NCBI GenBank assembly: GCA_963771595.1
Contig: CAVYUC010000033.1
Span: 202,966 to 266,965 of the forward strand
Direction: 5' to 3'
Source: CAVYUC01 sp963771595
GTDB taxonomy: Bacteria > Bacteroidota > Bacteroidia > Bacteroidales > Prolixibacteraceae
DNA length: 64,000 nt
In this document: in pieces, positions 35,987-45,602 of the stretch
How the letters are laid out: each line of letters opens with the position of its first letter
How positions within the stretch are numbered: position 1 is the first letter of the stretch
Made by a program: the position numbers and the translations under genes
The notes under the pieces: generated by a model
Told to the model about the DNA's origin: nothing
The model's database searches: none
What the model saw: only the letters and a program-made list of their open reading frames with translations

Positions 35987-38900
35987 ATGAACAAATTTAA
36001 AATCAGTTCCCTCTTTTTTATCGTGATGCTAATCAGCATCCATATTTCGGCACAAGTATTTGTTGAAATGAATTCGCAGTGGTCCTATTTTAAAGGTACA
36101 GCTGAACCTTCCACTCCCACCTCACTTTGGGCTAACCCGGAATTTAACGTTTCAGACTGGCCGGTTGGCAACACCCCTTTTCGGTATGGTGACGGAAATG
36201 GCGGAACGATGCTTTCGGATATGCAAAACAATTACACCACGTTGTTTCTGCGGAAACAATTCAATGTAAATAATCCGGACAGCATCGATCAGTTAGCTGT
36301 TTCAATTAATTATGACGATGGATTTATAATTTGGCTCAACGGCAAAATCATTCTGCAAAACAATGCTCCCCAAAATTTCGCTTACCAGCAAACTGCTCCT
36401 GATAATCACGAATCAGGAGAATATTGAAGTTTTCATTCTTGAAAAAAACAATTTTGAACTGACAGAAGGGACAAACACAATTGCTGTCCAGGTATTCAAT
36501 GTTTCTAATACAAGTTCCGATTTTTATCTGAACATGAAACTGGAAGGGATAATTGCACTGCCCGAGTCCGATGCTGTTATAATCGATGCGTCCAGCGGGT
36601 TTTACAATAATCCGTTTTCAGCAAAAATAACCACCACCGAACCGGGCGAAAAAATAAAGTTCACACTTGATGGCAGTGATCCACGAAATTCGTCAACTGC
36701 CATTACCAGCCCTTCCCCGTTATCTGTAAACATTGATCCAAACAGTACCGAAGGAGGAAGAGGAAAAACGGGCGGTGTCATTTTGCGTGCGACCCATTTC
36801 CATGAAGGTTTTGCTCCGGCGAAACCAGTGACACGGAATTATATTTTTGTTGAAACGGTAAAAACGCAGCAATATCCGGGCGGTTCCTGGCCAAATGATC
36901 AGGTTAACGGGCAGGTGATTGATTTGCTTATGGATCCGGATATTACCGGCGATCCGCGGTTCAGGGATTTAATGCCTGCTTCGCTGCTCGACATCCCTAC
37001 AATTTCAGTATCCACCGATCCCGCCAATCTTTTTGGCCCCGAAAAAGGCATTTATGTCAATGCACAATTCCACGGCCAGGAATGGGAACGGCCGGCCAAC
37101 ATCGAATTAATTTATCCAGACGGAACTCCCGGTTTTAATATCGATGCCGGTATCCGGATACGCGGGGGCTGGAGCCGACACGGCAATTATCCAAAACATG
37201 CATTCCGTATTTTTTTCCGCTCAATTTATGGCGAAGGGAAATTGGATTACCCGCTGTTTGGCGATGAAGGAGTTGATGAATTCGATAAAATTGATCTGCG
37301 CACCAGCCAGAATTACTCTTGGGCCAACGGAGGAAATGAAGCCCAACATAACACAATGAACCGCGACGTTTTTTCACGCGATTGCCAGAAAGATATGAAC
37401 CAGCCCTACACCCGCAGCAGGTATTACCATCTTTATTTAAACGGCTTGTACTGGGGAGTTTTCCAAACACAGGAACGTGCAGAAGCTGATTTTGCCGAAT
37501 CTTATTTTGGCGGCGACAAAGACGATTATGACGTTGTAAAAGTGGATATCGGTGAAGACTGGGATATTTATGAAGTGGAAGCAACCGATGGTAACCTGGA
37601 GGCCTGGGAGGAAGTCTGGAAGATGTGCCAAAGCGGATTTATTTCAAACCTGAATTATTTCAAACTGATGGGCCGGAATTATTCTGGCGAAGCAGACACC
37701 TCAAAAACGGTGTGGGTAGATGTGGACAACCTCATCGATTACATGCTCACTATTTTTTATGCCGGTAACTTCGATGCTCCGGTTTCAAAATTCTCAAATA
37801 ATTATAATCCCAATAATTTCTTCGCCATTTATAATCGGGAAGACAAAAGCACGGGGTTCAAATTCCTCATTCACGATGCAGAACATTCATTACTAACCGA
37901 TCCGATTGGCCCGGGAATAGGATTGCAGGAAAACAGGGTGAACATAGGAACAATTTCGAATGCCCGGATGAATGTAACTTCCTTTGAGAAATTTCAGCCG
38001 CAATGGCTGCATTTTAAGCTGTCAGAAAACAAGGAATACCGCATAAAATTTGCCGACCATGTTTACAGCAGGTTTTTTAACAACGGCGCATTCACTGTGG
38101 ATTCATGCATATCGCGGTTCAAAGAAACTTCCGATCAACTTGACTTGGCAATCATCGCCGAATCGGCCCGCTGGGGCGATCAGGGAAGCTGGAAACCAAA
38201 AAATAAAACCGACGACTGGCTGCCGGCTGTTAACCGTGTGATTAATGATTACATGCCCTACCGAACCGAAATCGTCTTAACCCAGTTGAAACAGGAAAAC
38301 CTGTATCCCGATGTGGATCCGCCCATCTTTAATGAAAACGGAGTTGAAATTATTGAAAACAAAAAAATCCTTTCAGGAAAATACAACTTCACCCTTTTAA
38401 GTAAAAATCAGGGCGGGACCATCATTTACACTATTGATGGCACTGATCCGCGAACAATTGGCGGCGCGGTATCCGAAACAGCAATGGATGGAGGTAATCT
38501 TAAAAGCATTTCTGTTGTATCCGGAAATCATGTTATGGCCCGCATAAAAAAAGGTGATGAATGGAGCGCACTGCACGAAATGATTTTTGAAGATTCAGGT
38601 CTTTTCGACAACCTGAAAATTACCGAACTGCATTACCATCCGGTCGATCAGGGAGAAGTGGATGATAAGGAACTTGAATTTCTTGAACTAAAAAATATCG
38701 GTTCTGCATCGCTCGATTTATCGGGACTTTCATTTACCGACGGAATTACGCTCACATTCCCCGAAGGCACAACAATTGGCCCGGGTGCATTTGTTGTGAT
38801 AGCCTCCAACATGGATGAATTCAATGCCCTGTATGGTTTTCCTGCCGCTTTCGGATATACGGGAAGCCTTTCAAACAGTGGAGAGAAAGTGGTACTGGAA

Positions 38901-39386
38901 ACCGCTGCCCATGACATCGTTATCTCTGTTACCTTTTCAGATGATGAACCCTGGCCGGTGGAAACCGACGGGGATGGATATTCATTGGTTTCGGTGGAAA
39001 CGAACCCGCACGGAGATCCTAACCTTTCAGAATACTGGACTACTTCAAAAGAGTTAAACGGTTCGCCATATGAAGATGATGCAAATTCAGTTCCAACGGC
39101 TACTCCGGTTTTTACAGTTCATGATTTTAATTTGAACGTGTATCCAAATCCGGCGTCATCATCTGTAACTTTAAGTTTTTCCCTTGAAACAAATGAAAAT
39201 ATTGAAATCGGGTTAACCGATTTTAACGGCCGCTTTTTGCATTCCCTGTTAAATGAATCTGTTCCGGCCGGTGTTCATTCAAAACTGATTCAATTGAGCC
39301 GGTTAAATTTAAATGCCGGGATTTACCTGATAACGTTTAAATCGCAAAAGAACTTCATAACAAAGAAATTGGTCTATACTCCATAA
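35987..39386 (+). pseudogene. T9SS-secreted CotH-kinase / lamin-tail protein, broken by a +1 frameshift
   Basis: Two frames make a protein of about 1133 residues. The first has a signal peptide (to ISAQ) and a beta-sandwich start and runs to a stop after NHESGEY. The second picks up as EVFILEKNNFELTEGTN. Loss of one T in TATTGA (36421-36426) would join them. In order: chitobiase-C-like domain (about 205-290), CotH kinase domain (about 335-760, YHLYLNGLYWGVFQTQER and FLIHDAEHSLL), a second chitobiase-C-like domain, a lamin-tail domain (about 878-1010) and a T9SS CTD (VYPNPASSSVTL to ITKKLVYTP). CotH kinases phosphorylate proteins; here the action would be extracellular. The length is 3n+1. Confidence 0.75.
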
Positions 39387-39572
39387 TTAAGCTTCATATT
39401 TATTCCATTTCCCTGAAAGAACTTACTGCAAAAGAATTCACAAAAAGGAAATTCCTGTTAATAATTTGTGTAATTATTGGCCGGTTAAATGCAACACTTG
39501 CTTGTAATCCACTTAAACTTTATGCCGTTTGACTGGTTTGTAAAGATGTTCAACCAATATAAACATTTAAAG

Positions 39573-40574
39573 ATGAAACACGGTCACTCTACATTTAAAG
39601 CATTTCGGGTAAAAGAGGAAAATGGCAATTATATTGGTTCAGTTGACGAAGTGGAATTTAGCCCTTTGCAAAAGCTCGAAATTCTGGTTAAAGTGTATTA
39701 CAGTTCATTGAATTACAAAGATGCATTGTCAGCTTCAGGAAATAAAGGAGTTACTAAAAATTACCCACACACTCCGGGTATTGATGCGGTTGGAATTATT
39801 GAAAAATCGAACAGTGAATCGTTTAAAACCGGAGATAAAGTAATTGTTACCAGCTACGATTTAGGAATGAATACCGACGGCGGATTTGCGGAATACATTA
39901 AAGTACCTTCGGAATGGGCTATTAAATTACCGGAAAAAATGACGATGAAAGAAGCCATGATTTACGGAACAGCAGGATTAACGGCAGGCATTTCGATTTT
40001 GAGGCTGACTGAACGAATAAAACCCGAAGAAGGGGAAATAGTTGTTTCAGGAGCCACCGGCGGAGTTGGCGCTTTAAGTATTTCGATTTTGAGCAAATTG
40101 GGATATAAAGTTGTTGCAATAACCGGAAAGGAAACTGAACGTGATCATTTAATCAATCTGGGAGCGAAAGAAATAATCTTACGGAATGACATTGAAAATT
40201 TCGATAAAAAACCGTTGTTAAAACCGATGTTTGCCGGAGCTATTGATACTGTTGGTGGTGTCATTCTCGAAAATATAATTAAATCAACCGCGCCAACTGG
40301 TGCAGTAACCTGTTGTGGAAATGTAGCTTCACCAAAATTGGATTTAACCGTTTTCCCATTTATTCTGAGAGGAATTACCCTGATTGGAATTGATTCACAG
40401 AATTACCCGATGAAGCACAGAATAAAAGTCTGGCAAATGCTTTCAGATGAGTGGAAACCTGAAAAGTTAAAAGACACCTGCGAGGAAATAGAACTTGAAC
40501 AATTAAAACAAAAAATTGAACTAATGCTTCAGGGAAAGGTAAAACGACGCACAGTTTTGAAACTGATAAAATAA
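39573..40574 (+). CDS. YhdH/AcuI-family zinc-independent quinone/acrylyl-CoA-type oxidoreductase
   Basis: 333 residues from the ATG at 39573, chosen because family members start M-x-TFKAFRV. It is an MDR-family reductase without the zinc-binding cysteines. The GroES-like part shows SSLNYKDALSASGNKG and PHTPGIDAVGII, the NADP-binding motif is GATGGVG, and the C-terminal half has GAIDTVGGVILENII and FILRGITLIGIDS, all typical of YhdH. Members reduce acrylyl-CoA or quinones with NADPH. It has no operon partner; an AraC-family remnant follows 70 bp later, which may once have been its regulator. Confidence 0.88.
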   Translation: MKHGHSTFKAFRVKEENGNYIGSVDEVEFSPLQKLEILVKVYYSSLNYKDALSASGNKGVTKNYPHTPGIDAVGIIEKSNSESFKTGDKVIVTSYDLGMNTDGGFAEYIKVPSEWAIKLPEKMTMKEAMIYGTAGLTAGISILRLTERIKPEEGEIVVSGATGGVGALSISILSKLGYKVVAITGKETERDHLINLGAKEIILRNDIENFDKKPLLKPMFAGAIDTVGGVILENIIKSTAPTGAVTCCGNVASPKLDLTVFPFILRGITLIGIDSQNYPMKHRIKVWQMLSDEWKPEKLKDTCEEIELEQLKQKIELMLQGKVKRRTVLKLIK

Positions 40575-40644
40575 AAACACTGAGCTGGCCATTTCATAGC
40601 CACACCATTTTATGTTCCGGGAAAAAGTAATAAATTAATCTTTT

Positions 40645-40833
40645 ATGATTTACAAAGAATTTTTGCCGTCTGAAAAGCTAAAAGACATTGTAATGAATTA
40701 CTGGATTTTTGAAGTCGGTGACGGAAGCGACTTTCAGTTTCCCATTAAACATGAAACAATACCCGACAGTTGTGTTTCAATTGTATTAATTAATCAGCCT
40801 TATTTCAAAGGGGTTAAAATCCTTGGCCAATAA
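40645..40833 (+). pseudogene. AraC-family regulator, N-terminal remnant
   Basis: 62 residues matching the start of a DUF6597-containing AraC regulator (YKEFLPSEKLKDIVMNYWIF, PDSCVSIVLI). The frame ends at KILGQ, where the sensor domain would normally continue, and neither other frame resumes it. The C-terminal helix-turn-helix is absent. The break lies about 30 bp from the 3' end of the convergent GH140-like gene, so a deletion or rearrangement at this junction is likely. Confidence 0.65.
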
Positions 40834-40864
40834 AAGCTTGACCTGGTTTCATATATCAGGCAAA

Positions 40865-42292
40865 TTACCAGGAAGGGAGTTTTTCGAAAAGCAGCATCCA
40901 GTCGTTTTCGTTTCCCGAAGAAGGTGCCGTGAAATCTTTAATTCCCTCATTTCTGAAAGTGCCAATCTCCTTTTTAAATCCGTTACGCGGATTAAACCAG
41001 CTGGCTCTTGTTTTTCCCGGAAGCAAATCCATATTTACCTGAACAAGCTGACCCTTTGCCAGATAAACAAGTGCAAATGAATTATCAGTTGAAGTAGCGG
41101 CTGCTATGTAATTTTCGCCGCCGCCGATTTTGGAAGCTACCAGTTGCTGGTTAGGAATAATTTTATAAAACCGGTCTTCAAGTAAAGTTCTCACATGCAT
41201 TAAATCGAAAGCACCCGGACAATTCATCGATTCGCGCCAGTCGTATAAACATGGGATGGCCACTTCGCCGCCTTTTTTAAACATCTGCCAAATGGCATTA
41301 TTGCCATAGGTATAACCCGCAGCGCCACTTAAAAAATCCCAGTAGGCATGAACCCGTATATCGTGAGCATCAAAGAATCCATCTTTAAAAAAGGATTTGT
41401 CTTTTATCAGGTGATTTCTGTCAAGCACATCGTCAGGAACGCGTTGCGTGGATGGTTTTGAGAAATTCATATAATCCCAGAATTTTACTGCAATATCTTC
41501 ATATGCAGGTTCTCCGTCAACCGTAGGTTTTTTAGGAACCAAACTTAAATCATTACGTGCATAATCATATACATTGTTGTACCGTTGCCCATGGCCGCTT
41601 TGGTACATATTAAAATCGAGCCATTCTTCCTGATTCAATGTTTTGGAAGAAGAAACTCCGCCCCGTGGATGATAAGTAATAAGATGCTTTCCTCCGTCAC
41701 CTCTTTGAAGTCCGGCCGCCATTTCCCGCCAGATTTCCAGTACTTCGTTGTTTGCAATATTTCGATCGCCACCCAAAATCCATACAACAGGTTTATCTTT
41801 GTATCGATTTCCCAAAAATTCAGCATAAACTGCTGCATTCTTTTTACTGAAAACGACTGGCCCGGCTCCTGGATTTTCAGAGAATATTTTATCTCCCCAT
41901 GTTGGCAACATCCCGATTACCAGCCCAAGTTCTTCCGCTTTGTTAACAATGAAATCAACATGTTCAAAATACTTTTCATTGGGTTGAGTTGGGTCCAGAT
42001 TAATAAAAGGGATTTCGCCGTATGAATTTGGTGTCCGTAATCCATCGTTTTCAGCCAGCACCACCGCCTGAATAACGGAGAATCCTTTTGCTGCGCGATT
42101 CTCAAGATATTCTGTGGCTTCCTCGCGATTCAGTTTATGAAACAGTTCCCAGGCGGTGTCACCAATCCAGAGAAATGGTTTTCCGTCGGTAGTTTCTAAG
42201 TAACGCTGTGATTCATGAACGCGCAATTGCTGTGCAAAGGTGTTTAAAGAAAAAATGCAAATGAAAATTAATATACCAGTTATTGACTTCAT
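40865..42292 (-). CDS. GH140-like (DUF4038) glycosidase, apiosidase-type
   Basis: 475 residues with a signal peptide (to NTFAQ). The barrel has the DUF4038 start KPFLWIGDTAWELFHKLNRE, then VVWILGGDRN (Asp176), VDGEPAYED (Glu261) and a C-terminal beta domain (ASWFNPRNG). Asp and Glu at these places fit the catalytic pair of GH140, whose characterised member removes apiose from pectic RG-II. The family assignment is from pattern memory. It is the last gene of the minus-strand gntR operon, 244 bp after the kinase gene with hairpin repeats in between. Apiose is a branched pentose, in keeping with the pentose theme. Confidence 0.75.
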   Translation of the reverse strand: MKSITGILIFICIFSLNTFAQQLRVHESQRYLETTDGKPFLWIGDTAWELFHKLNREEATEYLENRAAKGFSVIQAVVLAENDGLRTPNSYGEIPFINLDPTQPNEKYFEHVDFIVNKAEELGLVIGMLPTWGDKIFSENPGAGPVVFSKKNAAVYAEFLGNRYKDKPVVWILGGDRNIANNEVLEIWREMAAGLQRGDGGKHLITYHPRGGVSSSKTLNQEEWLDFNMYQSGHGQRYNNVYDYARNDLSLVPKKPTVDGEPAYEDIAVKFWDYMNFSKPSTQRVPDDVLDRNHLIKDKSFFKDGFFDAHDIRVHAYWDFLSGAAGYTYGNNAIWQMFKKGGEVAIPCLYDWRESMNCPGAFDLMHVRTLLEDRFYKIIPNQQLVASKIGGGENYIAAATSTDNSFALVYLAKGQLVQVNMDLLPGKTRASWFNPRNGFKKEIGTFRNEGIKDFTAPSSGNENDWMLLFEKLPSW

Positions 42293-42333
42293 TATTTCTA
42301 AATTTTTTGTCGTTTTGATTCCTGAGGAACGAA

Positions 42334-42477
42334 GAGAAATTTGTTAAGATGAGATTTCTCCTCCTGCGTCATGCCAATGACATATTTTTAATCAAGACCC
42401 TGAAACGAGTTCAGGGTGAAGAACTTAATTTATTTTCCAATGCTGATTTGAACGTCATGTTGAACTTGGTTCAGCAT
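42334..42477. repeat. Three short palindromic hairpins between the kinase and GH140-like genes
   Basis: ACCCTGAA/TTCAGGGT (42397-42417, 8-bp arms), ATGTTGAAC/GTTCAGCAT (42457-42477, 9-bp arms with one wobble) and GAGAAAT/ATTTCTC (42334-42360, 7-bp arms) sit in a 244-bp gap without a gene. The words CTGAAACGAGTTCAG and TGAACTTGGTTCAG resemble intergenic palindromes I remember from other Bacteroidota genomes; this was not checked. Confidence 0.6.
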
Positions 42478-42536
42478 CTCTGTCCTTGTCTCATTATGCT
42501 CAAATATAAATTGAGTAACCTCTCGAAATGACAGTA

Positions 42537-43457
42537 TTATTTCTTCGCCAAAAAATCATCAATTTCCTTTCTCGACGGCGCCGATGGCTGCGCTCCCATC
42601 CGTGTAACAGAAATGGCTGCAGCAGCGCTTGCAAAACGTAAAGCTTCCTCCGGCGATTTTCCCTCAACATTCGCCACTGCATAGGCACCGCAAAACGTAT
42701 CCCCGGCAGCAGTGGTATCCACGGCGTCCACTTTAAAAGCCGGCACGCTAACCTTTTCATTTTTAGTTAGAACGATTGCTCCCTGAGAACCCAGCGTGAT
42801 AATCACTTTCTCCACTCCATTTTCAATTAATTTGATTGCAGCCTTTTCCGCGTCCGCTTCATTTTCAACCGGCATTTGTGCCAGAAATCCAGCTTCCACC
42901 TCGTTCAATACTAAAATATTTACTTTGGGAATGTAGGATAAATCAAACTCACGGGCCGGGGCAAAATTCCACAAAACAGGTATGTTTTTCCGGTTGGCCA
43001 GATTAATAACATATTTAATGGTTTCCGGCAGGATTTCGTATTGCATAACAATAATTGCAGCCTCTTCGATAACCGGCAGCGCCTCATCAATTTTTTCAGG
43101 TGTGAGCTGGTAGTTGGCTTCCGGCGCAACCGACAGGTAATTATTTCCCTGATCACCAATCATTATCAGCGCATGACCACTGGCCACTCCTTTTTCATAA
43201 AAAACAAATTTTGTATCAATGCCATCATTTTTGTAATTCTGCACCATTTGTGGTGTGTAGGCATCCTCGCCAACACAATTCACAAACGCCACATTGCCTC
43301 CGGCACGGGCGGCTGCAACGGCCTGGTTTGCCCCTTTCCCGCCATAAACCTGCATAAAAACCGCATCAGTAACGGTTTCACCTTTTTCGGGCAGGTGATC
43401 CATTTTCATCAGTAAATCAACATTCGAACTTCCGATAACAACTATTTTATTTTTCAT
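42537..43457 (-). CDS. Ribokinase-family (PfkB) sugar kinase, ribokinase or deoxyribokinase
   Basis: 306 residues. The N-terminal IVVIGSSNVDLLMKMDHLPEKGET and GGKGANQAVAAARAGG are the ribokinase sugar-binding signatures, and VDTTAAGDTFCGA holds the catalytic Asp and the anion hole. It phosphorylates a pentose at the 5-hydroxyl with ATP. The family includes ribokinase (RbsK) and 2-deoxyribose kinase (DeoK). Because deoC lies in the same operon, deoxyribose is a serious candidate substrate. The transporter gene is directly upstream. Confidence 0.9.
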   Translation of the reverse strand: MKNKIVVIGSSNVDLLMKMDHLPEKGETVTDAVFMQVYGGKGANQAVAAARAGGNVAFVNCVGEDAYTPQMVQNYKNDGIDTKFVFYEKGVASGHALIMIGDQGNNYLSVAPEANYQLTPEKIDEALPVIEEAAIIVMQYEILPETIKYVINLANRKNIPVLWNFAPAREFDLSYIPKVNILVLNEVEAGFLAQMPVENEADAEKAAIKLIENGVEKVIITLGSQGAIVLTKNEKVSVPAFKVDAVDTTAAGDTFCGAYAVANVEGKSPEEALRFASAAAAISVTRMGAQPSAPSRKEIDDFLAKK

Positions 43458-43460
43458 ATA

Positions 43461-43588
43461 AAGCCCCCTCTGAATCTCCCCCGTAGGGGAGACTTTAAAA
43501 ACGTTTAAATTTATATTTAAAGAACAAGCAATTGTTAAAACATAGAGCCTTCCTAAAAGTCCCCCAATGGCGGATTTAGGGGGCTTCC
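43461..43588. repeat. Inverted pair of a ~38-nt GC-rich palindromic repeat (copies A and B)
   Basis: Copy A (43461-43497) begins AAGCCCCCTCTGAATC and contains the hairpin TCTCCCC/GGGGAGA. Copy B (43553-43588) is the reverse complement type, reading AAGCCCCCTAAATCC on the minus strand and ending GGGGGACTTTTA. The two can pair with each other. They fill the 130-bp gap between the kinase and transporter genes. Confidence 0.7.
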
Positions 43589-43590
43589 TT

Positions 43591-44595
43591 TCAATTCAAC
43601 CGTGCAACAACAATCAAAGTCAATCCAACAATAAACAAGGCAAACATGGCGGCCAGCAATTTATCAGTACTTTTGGGTGCTTTTGAAAATTCCTTCCATA
43701 CAAAAACGCCCCAGGCTGCCGAAATCATGGTTGCCCCCTGCCCTAGTCCGTAGGAAATAGCAAAACTTGCCTGTTCAGAGGCAATCAAATTGAATTCCAT
43801 TGCCGCGCACCAAATCAATCCGCCGAGAATTCCAATCACATGCATTTTGGGCGTTCCCAACCTCAAATAGTCTTTATAACCCACTGCTTTACCCGATACC
43901 GGTTTGTACATAAACCAGGTGTTGAAAACAAAATTGGAGATAAAAATTCCGATGGTAAATACAAACATAGCAGAATAAGGCGTAAGCATACCCGTTTCGG
44001 GCGAGGCAAAATCAGTAGCCATCGATGCAGCAACAAACCGGTAGAAAAATCCCATCAGAATACCCGAAATAATGGAAATCACAATACCTTTTTTCTGAAT
44101 TCCTTTATTCTCCTGCGGAAGTTTACGGTAAGCCAAAGCATCAACAATTATGGCGGCAACAACCAGTCCGAGACCTATGAACAGCAAGTATGGATCGCCC
44201 AGCGGTGTGGCAATGTAATTTACAATCACGCCAATAACAAGTGCAAGTCCTACAGCAATTGGAAAAGCCACTGCCATTCCGGCAATTGCGGTTGCAGCCA
44301 CAATCAACAGGTTTGAAATGTTAAAAACAACACCTCCGATAAAAGCAGATGAAAGTGCCGAAAAATCAGCCTGCGATAAATCGGCCGCAAAACTGCGACC
44401 TTCATTTCCCATGCTTCCAAAAGTGAAACCAAACAACAGGGTCGTCAGCACCAGGCCAATGGAATAATCCCAGTAATACAGCGGGAATTCCCAGTTCCTG
44501 TTTGTCATTTTGAGTGTGTTTGCCCAGGAGCCCCAGCCCAGCATGGTGATAATGCAAAACACCACTGCGAGCGAATAAGAATCAACGATGTACAT
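43591..44595 (-). CDS. GRP/RhaT-like sugar permease (DMT superfamily)
   Basis: 334 residues with about ten membrane helices and no signal peptide. The start AVVFCIITMLGWGSWANTLKM and the pattern GMAVAFPIAVGLALVIGV fit the GRP-type sugar transporters of the drug/metabolite transporter superfamily, seen in Bacteroidota next to ribokinase genes. It probably brings a free pentose across the inner membrane by proton symport for the kinase downstream. It is flanked on both sides by inverted pairs of the same palindromic repeat. Confidence 0.82.
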   Translation of the reverse strand: MYIVDSYSLAVVFCIITMLGWGSWANTLKMTNRNWEFPLYYWDYSIGLVLTTLLFGFTFGSMGNEGRSFAADLSQADFSALSSAFIGGVVFNISNLLIVAATAIAGMAVAFPIAVGLALVIGVIVNYIATPLGDPYLLFIGLGLVVAAIIVDALAYRKLPQENKGIQKKGIVISIISGILMGFFYRFVAASMATDFASPETGMLTPYSAMFVFTIGIFISNFVFNTWFMYKPVSGKAVGYKDYLRLGTPKMHVIGILGGLIWCAAMEFNLIASEQASFAISYGLGQGATMISAAWGVFVWKEFSKAPKSTDKLLAAMFALFIVGLTLIVVARLN

Positions 44596-44601
44596 GGTAT
44601 T

Positions 44602-44812
44602 AGTTTAAGCCCCCTTTAATTCCCCCAAAAGGGGAAAATTGGAAGCAGATTAGTATTAAGTTATTTCAAATCTCTTAAAGTTGTTGAGCTGGTTCCATCA
44701 CCTGCTCAATGTTTTCGTATAGTGAAGCGTATTCCAATCACATTCATAATCTGCGATTCGGAAATCGTAGCACCCTCCGTTCTTCCCCCTTCGGGGGAAT
44801 TAATGGGGGCTC
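44602..44812. repeat. Inverted pair of the same palindromic repeat (copies C and D)
   Basis: Copy C (44602-44640) reads AAGCCCCCTTTAATTCCCCC then AAAAGGGGAAAATTGG. Copy D (44775-44812), on the minus strand, reads GAGCCCCCATTAATTCCCCC then GAAGGGGGAAG. Copy D abuts the deoC stop codon. The 130 bp between them shows no gene. Confidence 0.7.
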
Positions 44813-45530
44813 ATTTTTCAAAACGTTTTTTTGCATCTTCCAAAATACTAACAGTTGCCGTAGCGCCACAACGTGTGCAGCCCGCTTCCTGCACGGCAAT
44901 CAATCCATCCAAAGAACGAACACCGCCTGCAGCTTTTACTTTCACCTTGGGGCCAACGCTTTCCTTCATCAGTTTTAGGTTTGGAATAGTAGCGCCGGTA
45001 TAGGAATATTTCCCATCATCGCCTTTTACAAAACCAAAACCGGAGGAGGTTTTGACGTAATCGGCGCCTACTTTCGTACAGATTTCGCACAACTTTACAA
45101 TGTCTTCCTTTTTCGTCACATAATCGGTTTCAAAAATCACCTTTACGATGGCGCCGTTTTCGTGGCTTTTTTGAGTTACTGCACCGATTTCTTTTTCGAT
45201 ATAATCCCAGTCGCCCTGCAGCGCCTTACCAATATTTATGACCATATCGATTTCAACAGCACCGTCATTGCAGGCGTTTTCGGTTTCAAAAACTTTTACC
45301 GGAATGGCAGAATTTCCTGCCGGGAAACCAATTACGCATCCCACATAAACATCTGTTCCTTTTAACAATTCAACTGCTTGTTTCACAGCATAAGGTTTTA
45401 CACAAACCGATGCCACGTCATACTTTTTAGCTACTTCGCACTCCCGTTTTAAATCTTCATCGGTCATTGTAGGATGAAGAATGGAGTGGTCAATCATTTT
45501 TGCGAGTTCTTTTACTTTGTTCATATACAT
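44811..45530 (-). CDS. deoC: Deoxyribose-phosphate aldolase
   Basis: 239 residues from the ATG at 45530 (a second ATG two codons later is equally possible; the open frame further upstream is not conserved-looking). It cleaves 2-deoxyribose-5-phosphate to acetaldehyde and glyceraldehyde-3-phosphate. The Schiff-base lysine lies in DYVKTSSGFGF (Lys160), the proton-relay lysine in VKVKAAGGVRS, and EIDMVINIGK and KVIFETDY are family markers. A poly-A run precedes the start. Sitting between a glycosidase and a pentose transporter plus kinase, it makes 2-deoxyribose or nucleoside use the best reading of the operon. Confidence 0.95.
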   Translation of the reverse strand: MYMNKVKELAKMIDHSILHPTMTDEDLKRECEVAKKYDVASVCVKPYAVKQAVELLKGTDVYVGCVIGFPAGNSAIPVKVFETENACNDGAVEIDMVINIGKALQGDWDYIEKEIGAVTQKSHENGAIVKVIFETDYVTKKEDIVKLCEICTKVGADYVKTSSGFGFVKGDDGKYSYTGATIPNLKLMKESVGPKVKVKAAGGVRSLDGLIAVQEAGCTRCGATATVSILEDAKKRFEK

Positions 45531-45602
45531 TTTTTTTTTCGATTTTTTTATGTTAAAATTAATCTTTAGCAATTAATGATTACAGTTCATTACTGTATTT
45601 TC

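Noticed and set aside
40834..41080. Continuation of the AraC gene in another frame
   Set aside because: The open frame there is the antisense of the GH140-like C-terminus and has no AraC features.
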